Part shown: one piece after another, positions 29,210 through 37,934 of the stretch
Position numbering within the stretch: position 1 is the first letter of the stretch
Layout: the number at the start of each line of letters is the position of its first letter
NCBI GenBank assembly: GCA_963734435.1
Contig: CAVTHA010000006.1
Location: 1 to 64,000, forward strand
Reading direction: 5' to 3'
DNA: 64,000 bases
From: Bog-756 sp963734435
Lineage (GTDB): Bacteria; Actinomycetota; Acidimicrobiia; Acidimicrobiales; RAAP-2
Translations under genes and position numbers: made by a program
Notes under the pieces: model-generated
The model's input: only the letters and a program-made list of their open reading frames with translations
What the model was told of the DNA's origin: nothing
Database searches by the model: none

Positions 29210-30499
29210 AGCGAAGCACCTTCGACGTTGAGCCTGGCGTTGAGTCTCTCCTGTTTGCGCTCCAACTCTCTTTGGCGGCCGGCTCGCTCGGGGTTGAGGT
29301 AAAGCCAGCATAGCGCAGCCATCACATCGGAACCGATCATCAGATGGATCAGAGCTTTCCAATCACCGGCGGTCTTCTGCAGGATGAATCCGCCCACCAC
29401 CGGCATGACAAACCCGGCGAGATTTCCCAGCATGTTCATGGTGGCCGCTACGGTTGCGGTGTAGGATCCGCCGATCTCAACACAGGCGTCCCACGAGATC
29501 GGCATGGTCAGATCGCTGCAGAGACTGGCCAAGCCCATGCAAAGCATGGCGGCCGTAACCGCCTGGGTGCGGAGAAAGATAAATAACAGTAGCGCGGTAC
29601 AAAGAAGGCCGAAGAAAGCGATTCTACGGCGCGGCACACGCGCCGGAGCGAGCCCGGTGAGCAACGAACCGATGCCGCCGAAAAGCAAAGGCAGCACAGA
29701 CAAACCCGCCGCGTGGGCCGCCGTCAGACCCCGCCCCTCGCGTAAATACGTTGGCAGCCAGGTGATGTAGAAGTACCAGGTAAACGAAACGCAGAAGTAC
29801 TGTAGGCAGAGAACCAGCACTTCCGGGGTAAGCGAGCAACGAAAGCCATTTCTTCTGCCCGGCGTGGTGGGTCATCAGGACGCGCGAGGTTTCGAGCAGT
29901 TCCTTCTCGGCATCATTAACCGACGTGTGCTGGCGGGGATTGTCCTTGTACCAAAACCAGAACACAGCGCACCACACCAGGCCCAGGCCGGCAAACGCCA
30001 CGAATGAAAATCTCCAGCCGATCAGCGCGATGCAGGCCAGCACCAAAGGCGGCGTTGCGGCTCCGCCCCAGCGGGCAAACGCCCACAGCAGCGACTGCGC
30101 GGTCACGCGTTCGCGGGCCGGCAACCACATGCTGAGCATGCGGGTGAGGATAGGAAAGCACCCTGCTTCGCCGGCTCCGAACAGGAAGCGGATGACCCAG
30201 AGAGAAACGAAATTCCAGGCCGCGCCAGTCAGAGCGGTGAACGCCGACCAGCCCAAAACGATCTGCAGCAAGACCCTGCGGACGCCGATCTTATCGCCCA
30301 GCAGACCGATAGGTACCTCGAATAAAGCGTAAGACAGGCCAAACGCTCCGAAAACCAGCCCCATTTGCGCCTTGTTGAGGTGCAGATCATGGGAGATGGG
30401 CCCCGCCGCCTGCGAAATCGCTACGCGTTGCACATAGGAGAGGATGGCAAGCCCTATGGCCAGCGCAACAATGCTGTACCGCGTTCGACTCGCCTTCAT
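29206..30499 (-). CDS. MFS transporter, anion:cation symporter type (one frameshift)
   Basis: Twelve-helix major facilitator resembling the galactonate/hexuronate (ACS) family. The first frame runs from 30499 (MKASRTRYSIVALAIGLAIL) with LSYALFEVPIGLLGDKIG, the loop-2 motif, and FLFGAGEAGCFPILTRMLSM. It breaks near 29828 after KKWLSLLAYP and resumes as VLVLCLQYFCVSFTWYFYIT to the stop at 29206. One indel gives about 430 residues, the normal size. The stop overlaps the TTG start of the PQQ dehydrogenase, so the transporter and the enzyme are probably translated together. A sugar acid is the likely substrate (inference). Confidence 0.85.
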
Positions 30500-30601
30500 C
30501 CGCAGGTCCTCGCAGGCGGGGAAAATCCGCCCGGTCAGGTTACCAGCAAAAACGCATGCAGGGCGAGGGGTATCATCTTGCAGCAGGTAAGGAGAGGTGG
30601 A

Positions 30602-31357
30602 ATGAAGATCGATCTGTCGGGCCGTACGGCCGTAATCACCGGAGGCAGCCGCGGCCTGGGTAAATCGATGGCCGAGGCGTTGTCAGAAGCAGGCGCGCAA
30701 GTCGCTCTGGTCGCCCGCGATGTAAAGCGGCTGGAGTCGGTGCGCGATGAGATCAACGAGCGGGGCGGGACGGCGGCCGTATTCGTTGCCGACGTGACGC
30801 GAGAAGATGAGGTGGCGACAGTGGCGCGTGCAGTCATAGAACGCTTCGGCCATGCGCAGATTTTGATCAACAATGCGGGGATGAATATTCGCAAGAATTT
30901 AGTCGATTTCTCACTTGAAGAATTTCGCAGCGTCGTGGACTCGAGCTTGATTTCTACCTTTCTTATGAGCCGCGCTTTTGTGCCGGGAATGATGGGCACG
31001 GGCTACGGCCGGGTGCTGAATCTGACCTCCATCATGAGCCACATCTCGCTGCCGGGCCGTACTGCCTATTCCTCCGCCAAGGCAGCGTTGCTTGGTTTTA
31101 CTCGATCGCTGGCGCTGGAACTTGCCGCGGAAGGAATTACCGTGAACGGCATCAGCCCAGGCCCGGTGGCAACCGACATGAACGCGGTCATCATGAACAA
31201 TCCGGAAGTGAATGCGCAGTTCCTGGCCAGCATGCCCATCGGACGATGGGGGAAAATGGAAGAGATCGGCGCCCTGGCCTGCTACCTTTGTTCGGAAATT
31301 GCCGGCTTCATTACGGGAACGGATATATTGATCGACGGCGGCTGGACCGCTAAGTAG
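30602..31357 (+). CDS. Short-chain dehydrogenase/reductase
   Basis: NAD(P)-dependent SDR, 251 residues. ATG at 30602 has AAGGAGAGG five bases upstream, so the longer open frame is not used. Signatures: TGGSRGLGKSMAEAL (nucleotide binding), NNAGMN, catalytic Ser in NLTSIMSHIS and YSSAK, with the end TGTDILIDGGWTAK typical of gluconate 5-dehydrogenase/FabG-like members. Divergent from the MFS-PQQ dehydrogenase pair, which fits a role in sugar-acid metabolism. Confidence 0.93.
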   Translation: MKIDLSGRTAVITGGSRGLGKSMAEALSEAGAQVALVARDVKRLESVRDEINERGGTAAVFVADVTREDEVATVARAVIERFGHAQILINNAGMNIRKNLVDFSLEEFRSVVDSSLISTFLMSRAFVPGMMGTGYGRVLNLTSIMSHISLPGRTAYSSAKAALLGFTRSLALELAAEGITVNGISPGPVATDMNAVIMNNPEVNAQFLASMPIGRWGKMEEIGALACYLCSEIAGFITGTDILIDGGWTAK

Positions 31358-31394
31358 CGGCGCCTCTCAATTTTCCCAGTCGACTACAGCGATT

Positions 31395-31746
31395 TCATAG
31401 CAGGAATACTCCGTGCGACAAGCGTTCGCACTGCTCACATGATTGAACCCGCCGATAATGATCAGGGGACCGCAACCGCAGTCCCTGACCAGTCGAGGAA
31501 GAGGACGTCTTTTTCCTTCTCGATAACCCCACCGAGGATCTCGTGCCCAAGAACGATTCCCTTTGGAGCGGTTGTGCGGCCGCGCACCATGTGCTGGTCT
31601 GATCCGCAAATGTGGGTGGACACGACCTTGAGGATAACGCCGTGTTCGATGGGCGTGCCTTGGGGGTCCTTGAATTTTGGATAGTCAATGTTGTGGACCT
31701 CTACCTTGCCGGGGCCCTCATATACAACGCCGCGATTGTTCGCCAT
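31395..31746 (-). pseudogene. Remnant of glutathione-independent formaldehyde dehydrogenase
   Basis: Start of a zinc-dependent alcohol dehydrogenase of the FdhA type: MANNRGVVYEGPGKVEVHNI at 31746, then VVSTHICGSDQHMVRGRTT (zinc Cys and the HMVRGRT motif) and GIVLGHEILGGVIEK. After that the frame is lost; a neighbouring frame still shows SCEQCERLSHGV, which matches the structural-zinc region. The remaining about 280 residues of the normal 390-400 are missing. A true gene fragment. Confidence 0.75.
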
Positions 31747-32056
31747 ACCGATTTCTCCATTTTCCCGATCTCGACGATCATTTATTTGGACGCGGATGCG
31801 AGGACGGGCGGGTCCCACCGGTTCAGGTCATGCGATGAATTGATGTTCGGAGTCAATTTCCGAGAGGCCGGTCTTAAGTCCAAGTGGATCGGTCGGATCG
31901 CAGGCTGCTGAAGTTCCATGAGCTCCACGGAAGCTCGCCTTATACGCCTTTTTCCGCACAGTTCTCTTTTATGCTTGAGTGGTAGAAATCGTTGGAGCCC
32001 GTTCGACGTGTATGTAGACCGGCAATCCTGCTGGAAGCAATGACGAGGTGAAATGG
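31747..32056. other. No gene seen (about 310 bases)
   Basis: Spacer between the divergent formaldehyde dehydrogenase remnant and the YciI gene. Only short frames without signature. Presumably contains the promoter for the YciI-ECF42 operon. Confidence 0.4.
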
Positions 32057-32480
32057 ATGCGCTTCATGATGATAGTGATCCCGAAGGGATATGAAACGGC
32101 GACCCCGGACACGGTCCCCGACGCGAAGGCGGTGGCCAAAATGATGGAGTTCAACAAAAGTCTTCAGAAAGCAGGCGTCTTACTCGCGCTCGATGGGCTA
32201 CTTCCCCCTTCGAGCGGGAGCGCGCGTCACCTACTCCGACGGCAAAGCCACGGCTACAGATGGCCCATTTGCCGAGGCCAAGGAGGTCATCGGCGGTTAC
32301 TGGATCATCCAGGTACGCTCACGAGAAGAGGCGATCGAATGGGCTAAGCGAGCACCGATGTCCAACCACGAGATTATCGAGGTACGCCAAATCTTCGAGA
32401 TGGCAGATTTCCCTGCAGACGTACAGACGGCAGCGGAGGGATTCCATGACCTTCCAAACGCGCCAGCCGCCAAAGCATGA
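32057..32480 (+). CDS. YciI/DGPF-domain protein 1 (one frameshift)
   Basis: Small YCII-related (DGPF) protein, about 140 residues. Start MRFMMIVIPKGYETA at 32057; the frame breaks near 32205 and continues as ARVTYSDGKATATDGPFAEA, which includes the TDGPFAEAKE motif of the family, then GGYWIIQVRSREEAIEWAKR. Such proteins are the usual partners of ECF42 sigma factors, though their activity is not known. Its stop overlaps the sigma-factor start (ATGA). Confidence 0.82.
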
Positions 32481-33769
32481 GCGACATTCACAGGACGATT
32501 GAGGCGGTGTGGAAGATCGAGTCCACACGTCTCATCGCTGGGATCGCCCGCGTTACCCGCGACATCGGCATTGCCGAGGAACTCGCTCAGGATGCGCTGG
32601 TTGCCGCTCTCGAACAATGGCCGGAGGAAGGTATTCCAGAGAAACCTGCGGCGTGGCTGATGACGGCAGCGAAGCGGCGCGCCATAGACTCTCTGCGCCG
32701 TGGTCGCATGCTTGAGCAGAAGCACGGGGAGATTGGGCGAGAACTGGAATTCCAGCAGCAGCGGCTCGGTCAAGCAATGGATCAAGCTTTGGACCAGGTC
32801 ATCGATGATGACGTCCTTCGGCTCATCTTTACCGCCTGCCATCCGGTGCTGGCCATCGAGGGGCGCGTTGCGCTCACGCTGCGCCTGGCCTGCGGCCTCA
32901 CAACAGCCGAGATTGCTCGAGCTTTCCTGGTTCCGGAGAAGACTTTAGGACAACGCATCTTTCGCGCCAAGAAGACCCTGTCCGAGGCTCATATTCCCTT
33001 TGAGACTCCGCGTGGTGACGAGTTGAGCAAGCGGCGTGACTCCGTTCTGTCCGTGGTCTATCTGATCTTCAACGAGGGATACACCGCAACCTCTGGGGAA
33101 GAGTGGATGCGGGCAGCACTCTGCGATGATGCACTCCGGCTTGGACGCATGCTGGTGGAGCTTCTTCCCGAAGAGTCTGAGGTCCATGGCCTGCTAGCGC
33201 TTATGGAGTTGCAGGCGTCGCGTAGCGCGGCGCGGCGCGGACCAACAGGAGAAGCTGTTCTCTTGCCGGAACAGGACCGTTCTTTGTGGGACTATGCACA
33301 GATCCAGCGAGCAATGACTGCGCTCCATCGCGCGCAGAAGCTCGGAGGAGGCGCCCATAGTTACGCGCTCCAGGCGGCGATCGCTGCTTGTCACGCGCGA
33401 GCCAACACCGCGGCGGAGACCGACTGGGAGCGGATCGTTCTTCTCTATGACGCCCTGCTTCAGCTCAGCTCATCTCCGATCGTGGCGCTAAACCGCGCGG
33501 TAGCAGTCGGAATGGCACAAGGACCGGCCGCTGGGCTCCACGCAATGGACGCGATCGCGGCTGAGCCTGCACTGACCAACTATCATCTGGTGCCCAGTGT
33601 AAGAGGCGATCTGCTCGTGAAGTTGGGACGATATGCCGAAGCTTGCGAAGAGCTTCAACGCGCCATTGCGATGACGGAAAACCGTCGGGAGCACGAACTG
33701 CTGTCGAAAAAACTAAAGCAGGCGATTCCATTCGTAGAATCCGGGTCAGGCCATCTGTCGACAAAGTGA
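32477..33769 (+). CDS. ECF42-type RNA polymerase sigma factor
   Basis: 430 residues, far longer than ordinary ECF factors. Sigma region 2 (ARVTRDIGIAEELAQDALVA, WLMTAAKRRAIDSLRR) and region 4 (LRLACGLTTAEIARAFLVPE, KTLGQRIFRAKKTL) are followed by a C-terminal extension of about 220 residues with TPR-like helices (SSPIVALNRAVAVGMAQGPA, the NRAVA motif). This architecture is that of ECF42, which has no anti-sigma factor and usually controls neighbouring DGPF genes. Intact. Confidence 0.92.
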   Translation: MSDIHRTIEAVWKIESTRLIAGIARVTRDIGIAEELAQDALVAALEQWPEEGIPEKPAAWLMTAAKRRAIDSLRRGRMLEQKHGEIGRELEFQQQRLGQAMDQALDQVIDDDVLRLIFTACHPVLAIEGRVALTLRLACGLTTAEIARAFLVPEKTLGQRIFRAKKTLSEAHIPFETPRGDELSKRRDSVLSVVYLIFNEGYTATSGEEWMRAALCDDALRLGRMLVELLPEESEVHGLLALMELQASRSAARRGPTGEAVLLPEQDRSLWDYAQIQRAMTALHRAQKLGGGAHSYALQAAIAACHARANTAAETDWERIVLLYDALLQLSSSPIVALNRAVAVGMAQGPAAGLHAMDAIAAEPALTNYHLVPSVRGDLLVKLGRYAEACEELQRAIAMTENRREHELLSKKLKQAIPFVESGSGHLSTK

Positions 33770-33811
33770 AGGCAGGGCAGACCGGCAAGCGAAGACCGTT
33801 AAGGAGAAATC

Positions 33812-34180
33812 ATGACTCAGTATTTGGTGGCTATCCACCACTCCAACGACTATGACCCCTCTCTCGAGGACGAAGCGATGCACCGCGATATCGATTCACT
33901 CAACGAGGCGATGAGTGCTGCTGGTGCCAGGCTTTTCGCCGGCGGCCTGCAGCACCCGGCCAAGGCGAAGTCGCTGCGGGCACAGGCCAACGGCGAGGTG
34001 CTCATCACAGACGGGCCATATCTGGAAGCCAAGGAGCACGTGGGTGGTTTTTGGCTGCTGGAAGCCGCTGACCTGGACGAGGCGCTGGCGTGGGGCCGCA
34101 AGGCCGCCATCGCCTGTCGGGCGCCGGTAGAGGTACGTCAGTTTCTGATGGAGGATCCCACAGAAGCATCCGGGCGGTAG
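33812..34180 (+). CDS. YciI/DGPF-domain protein 2
   Basis: 122-residue YCII-related protein with ITDGPYLEAKEHVGGFWLLE, the family motif, and a strong ribosome site (AAGGAGAAATC before the ATG at 33812). It lies 42 bases downstream of the ECF42 gene. Together with the copy at 32057 it brackets the sigma factor. Confidence 0.92.
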   Translation: MTQYLVAIHHSNDYDPSLEDEAMHRDIDSLNEAMSAAGARLFAGGLQHPAKAKSLRAQANGEVLITDGPYLEAKEHVGGFWLLEAADLDEALAWGRKAAIACRAPVEVRQFLMEDPTEASGR

Positions 34181-34576
34181 TGGCAACGCCTGGAAATCCT
34201 GCGAGGATGAGTGGCGCTCGTGGACTTCATGCGCCGGATTGCGGCATCGGCAACCCACGCAGAACCAGCCAAACGGTGCAAACATTCTCGGAGTACTATC
34301 CCGGAACGATGCAGGAGGCCACTGTCACCCGCAAGATTACACAAGACCTTTATCGCTCGGGCGCATAAGCTCTCGCACTTAAGGGCAGCTTTCCTTCATC
34401 GCCGCCGCGATTCAGGAAAACCGGCCGTATAGATGAATGCCGAGAAAATACACCTTCCATTCACAATCAGAACCCTGCGGCCGTTTTTGGGTAAGCTGTT
34501 GAGAGGGTGAAGGCAAAGTGAGACTGCTGCACATCGCGTTTTGCGAATGTTCTTAGGCCCACGCAGGAGGTTCAGG
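34181..34576. other. No confident gene (about 395 bases)
   Basis: Several short overlapping frames on both strands, none with a recognisable motif or ribosome site. Probably regulatory spacer upstream of the AraC-type gene. Confidence 0.4.
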
Positions 34577-35427
34577 TTGAAAACTCGATCGAAGCAATGG
34601 GTTCGCCTGTATCGTCTCAAACCTCCATATGAAGCGGAGGTCGTTCACGCCCATTACATTGAGCACCGGTTCATACGTCATTCACACGAGCATCTTGTCA
34701 TTGGCCTCGTAGAAGAAGGCGTCCAGCAGTACAGGTATCACGGCGCAAACCATACGACTCCCGCCGGGCAGACGTTCTTCGTCAACGGGGATGAGCCACA
34801 TACAGGCGAACCTGCAACGATAGATGGGTATGTCTACCGGACGCTCTGCCTTGATCCGGGGACGTTCCGGCAATTGACCTTTGACCTTACGGGCCGAAGA
34901 GAGCTGCCTTATCTGGCTGGTGCCACCATTTCGGACGCCCGATTGTTCGCACGGTTGCAACAGCTTCATCAGGCAGTGGCCGCGAATGCCGATGCGATGG
35001 AATGTGAGTCACGTTTGCATTCCGCCGCTTGTTGTCTGCTTGCGATGCATGTTGAAAACCGCCGGAGGGTAATGGCTGTCGGACGAGAGAATTCGGTTGT
35101 AGCGCGAGTGAGAGACTACATCGAAGACCATTACTCGGAAAACATTTCTCTTACCCAATTGGGATCACTCACCTCTCGTAGCCCCTTTCAGGTCGCGCGC
35201 GCCTTCACAAAGGCGATCGGCCTGCCTCCCCATGCCTACCTCGAAAGCGTTCGCGTTCGACATGCGCGAGCGATGTTGAGATCGGGAATGAATGTCGTCG
35301 ACACCGCTTTGGCTACGGTTACCCCGACCAAAGTCATTTCACCCACCGCTTTCGACGGAGCACCGGTATTACGCCTGGCCAGTACGCGATCCGTGCAAAA
35401 TGTGGCCCCGGCATGACCGCCCAATAA
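34577..35427 (+). CDS. AraC-family transcriptional regulator (3' frameshift)
   Basis: About 283 residues. TTG at 34577 is preceded by AGGAGG six bases upstream, so I prefer it to the TTG at 34541. An AraC-type cupin sensor domain (HSHEHLVIGLVEEGVQQYRY, TFFVNGDEPHTGE) comes first, then two helix-turn-helix motifs: ISLTQLGSLTSRSPFQVARA and, after a one-base shift near 35315, GYPDQSHFTHRFRRSTGITP, ending at 35427. One G missing in the run at 35315-35320 accounts for the shift. Ligand unknown. Confidence 0.86.
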
Positions 35428-35504
35428 ATCATTCAGTACCCGCAGGATTACACAAGACGCATCGATCCACCGCACGTAGTCTCGGCAAATCGGGGGATTG
35501 CCGG

Positions 35505-35861
35505 ATGCACGACGTGTTCTTGAAGCGCTTTGACCAGCCCGACGAAACACGGACCTTCTCAAGAGGAAGGTTCGATTTAGTTCGCCTCGGGAGCCTGGTG
35601 ATCGGCCGCGCGGTATACCAACCTGGTTGGAAGTGGTCGGTTGATATAGGAAAATCCGTTGGACTTATCCACTGCAACATCGAACACGTGGGCATCGTCG
35701 TCGCAGGAAAGGCGGTTGCAGCAATGCAGGACGGCCGAATCGTCGAGATGAATATCGGCGATCTCTTCTACATTGCTCCTGGCCACGATAGCTGGGTTGT
35801 GGGAGATGAGTCCTACGAGTCCATTCATCTAATGGGCGCGGCGGAGTATGCAAAAGGATGA
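35505..35861 (+). CDS. Cupin-domain protein
   Basis: 118-residue single-domain cupin, starting MHDVFLKRFDQPDE. The cupin-like strands include HVGIVVAGKAVAAMQDGRIV and IGDLFYIAPGHDSWVVGDE. Only part of the usual metal-binding His/Glu set is visible (His in EHVGIVV and in APGHDSW), so metal binding is uncertain. Last recognisable gene of the left part. Confidence 0.8.
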   Translation: MHDVFLKRFDQPDETRTFSRGRFDLVRLGSLVIGRAVYQPGWKWSVDIGKSVGLIHCNIEHVGIVVAGKAVAAMQDGRIVEMNIGDLFYIAPGHDSWVVGDESYESIHLMGAAEYAKG

Positions 35862-35935
35862 GCTGCCCGTATCGCGCTCGACCAGAAGATGACGGTGAGC
35901 GGTGTGGCATCGGCGTGACATGTCCCCCAGGAAGG
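35862..35935. other. Probable chimeric junction between two genomes
   Basis: Between the cupin stop and the first recognisable ctaD codons the base composition and codon usage change abruptly to very high GC and stay that way to the end. ctaD here lacks its normal first residues (including the TTDHK-type segment before the first helix). ctaC, which normally precedes ctaD in actinobacteria, is missing. No integrase, tRNA or repeat is visible at the boundary. Confidence 0.75.
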
Positions 35936-37530
35936 TTTGGATCATCCTGATCACCTCGCTGGTGCTGTTCTTCATCGCCGGCATCATGGCCCTGGTCATG
36001 CGGGCCCAGCTGGCCAACCCCACCTCGTCGCTGGTCTCCTTCCAGACCTACAACGAGCTGTTCACGATGCACGGCAGTCTCATGATGTACCTGTTCGCCG
36101 GGCCCTTCGCCTTCGGCGGGCTGGCCAACTACATCGTGCCGCTGCAGGTCGGGGCGCCCGACATGGCCTTCCCCCGGCTCAACGCCCTCTCCTACTGGCT
36201 GTACCTCGGCGGCTCGATCACCATGATGTCGGGGTTCCTGGTGGCCGGGGGGGCGGCCAGCTACGGCTGGGTGGCCTACGCACCGCTGTCCAACGCCATC
36301 AACTCACCGGGAGCGGGGGCCGACCTGTGGCTGATGTCGCTGGCCCTCACCGGGTTCTCGGCCATCTTCACCGGCGTCAACTTGGCCGCCACCATCTTCT
36401 ACCTGCGGGCCCCGGGGATGACCATGTTCCGCATCCCCATCTTCTCGTGGAACATGCTGGTCACCGCCATCCTCATCCTCATCGCCTTCCCGGTGCTGTT
36501 CGGCGCGGTGGTGATGCTCTTCTGCGACCGACACTTCGGGACCCACATCTTCAGCGTGCAGGGAGGCGGCGTCCCCGTCCTCTGGCAGCACCTGTTCTGG
36601 TTCTTCGGCCATCCCGAGGTGTACATCCTGGCCCTGCCCTATTTCGGCATGGTCACCGACATCATCCCGGTCTTCTCCCGCAAGCCCCTCTTCGGCTACA
36701 AGGGCATGGTGTTCGCCACCATCTCCATCGCCGCCCTGTCCACCGGGGTGTGGGCGCACCACATGTTCACCACCGGTGTCGTCCTCCTCCCGTTCTTCTC
36801 GCTGCTCTCGTACCTCATCGCCGTGCCCACCGGCATCAAGTTCTTCAACTGGATCGGCAGCATGTGGGGCGGCCAACTGAGCTTCCAGACACCCATGCTC
36901 TTCTCGATCGGGTTCCTCTTCGCCTTCCTCATGGGCGGCGTGACCGGCGTCCTGCTGGCCTCGCCCCCGGTCGACTTCATGACCCACGACACCTACTTCG
37001 TGGTGGCCCACTTCCACCAGGTGCTCATCGGCACCGCCGTCTTCGCCGGGTTCGGCGGGTTCTACTTCTGGTACCCGAAGATGTTCGGGCGGATGCTGGA
37101 CGAGCGGCTCGGCAAGCTCCACTTCTGGGGCCTGTTCATCGGGTTCTGGGTGACCTTCATGCCCCAGTACCTGGTCGGCCTGTACGGGATGCCCAGACGG
37201 GTGGCCGACTACCGGCCGGACAACGGTTGGACCGGGCTCAACGTGATCTCGACGGTAGGCGCCTTCATCATCGGGGCCTCGTTTCTGTTCTTCCTGGTCA
37301 ACCTCTGGGTGTCGTGGCGGAAGCCGGTGCCGGCCGGGGACAACCCCTGGGACGGCGGTGGGCTCGAGTGGTTCACCTCCTCGCCGCCGCCCCATCACAA
37401 CTACACAAAGCTGCCGCCCATCCGGTCCGAACGGCCCACCTGGGACTACAACCACCCCGAGCACCGCAAGCACCACCGCCCCAGCCAGGAGCCGCAGCCC
37501 GATAGGGAGCCGGTGGGGGCCGGCTCATGA
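35920..37530 (+). CDS. ctaD: Cytochrome c oxidase subunit I (5' truncated)
   Basis: Catalytic subunit of the aa3 terminal oxidase: reduces O2 to water and pumps protons. About 536 residues seen. Heme and copper ligands are visible in FTMHGSLMMYLF (heme a His), WFFGHPEVYILALPYFG (CuB His cross-linked to Tyr), WAHHMFTTG (CuB pair) and VVAHFHQVLIGTAVF (heme a3 and heme a His). The N-terminal segment before the first helix is missing; the present ATG (35920) is not the native start but lies at the junction. Ends with a Pro/His-rich tail and overlaps ctaF by ATGA. Confidence 0.95.
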   Translation: MSPRKVWIILITSLVLFFIAGIMALVMRAQLANPTSSLVSFQTYNELFTMHGSLMMYLFAGPFAFGGLANYIVPLQVGAPDMAFPRLNALSYWLYLGGSITMMSGFLVAGGAASYGWVAYAPLSNAINSPGAGADLWLMSLALTGFSAIFTGVNLAATIFYLRAPGMTMFRIPIFSWNMLVTAILILIAFPVLFGAVVMLFCDRHFGTHIFSVQGGGVPVLWQHLFWFFGHPEVYILALPYFGMVTDIIPVFSRKPLFGYKGMVFATISIAALSTGVWAHHMFTTGVVLLPFFSLLSYLIAVPTGIKFFNWIGSMWGGQLSFQTPMLFSIGFLFAFLMGGVTGVLLASPPVDFMTHDTYFVVAHFHQVLIGTAVFAGFGGFYFWYPKMFGRMLDERLGKLHFWGLFIGFWVTFMPQYLVGLYGMPRRVADYRPDNGWTGLNVISTVGAFIIGASFLFFLVNLWVSWRKPVPAGDNPWDGGGLEWFTSSPPPHHNYTKLPPIRSERPTWDYNHPEHRKHHRPSQEPQPDREPVGAGS

Positions 37531-37919
37531 GGGTCGACGGCCTGATCCTCGGCGGCATCGGGCTGTTCTTCGCCATCATCGCCGGCATCTACTGGTTCAC
37601 CAGCTACGAGGACGCCGGCTTCCTCATGTTGATCGGATCGGCGATCCTCGGGCTGCTTCCCGGGTCGTACTACCTCTGGTGGTCGTACCGGCAGAAGCCC
37701 CAACCCGACGACGACCCCGACGCCGAGGTAACCGAGGGCGCCGGCACCGTCGAGTCGTTCCCCGGGTCGAGCATCTGGCCCTTCATCCTCGGCATGGGCG
37801 CCATGTTCACCGTCCTGACCTTTGTCTTCGGCTTGTGGATGGCCCCGATCGCCGCCGCCCTTATCCTCTCGGGGGCCATCGGCGCCACGGTCGAGAGCCG
37901 CCGCGGCGGCACCGTCTGA
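37527..37919 (+). CDS. ctaF: Cytochrome c oxidase subunit IV, actinobacterial type
   Basis: 130-residue membrane subunit restricted to actinobacterial aa3 oxidases. Two N-terminal helices (ILGGIGLFFAIIAGIYWFTS, AILGLLPGSYYLWWSY), an acidic loop (DDDPDAEVTEGAG) and two C-terminal helices. Position immediately after ctaD with a four-base overlap is typical. Confidence 0.9.
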   Translation: MRVDGLILGGIGLFFAIIAGIYWFTSYEDAGFLMLIGSAILGLLPGSYYLWWSYRQKPQPDDDPDAEVTEGAGTVESFPGSSIWPFILGMGAMFTVLTFVFGLWMAPIAAALILSGAIGATVESRRGGTV

Positions 37920-37934
37920 GGCGTCCCGCTCCGG

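Noticed and set aside
36304..37476. Long minus-strand frame opposite ctaD
   Set aside because: Antisense frame kept open by high GC; composition is Glu/Gly/Asp-rich and featureless.
35937..37505. Long plus-strand frame (522 codons) rich in Arg, Pro and His
   Set aside because: It is the +1/+2 shadow of ctaD, which has all heme and copper ligands; the shadow has no family signature.
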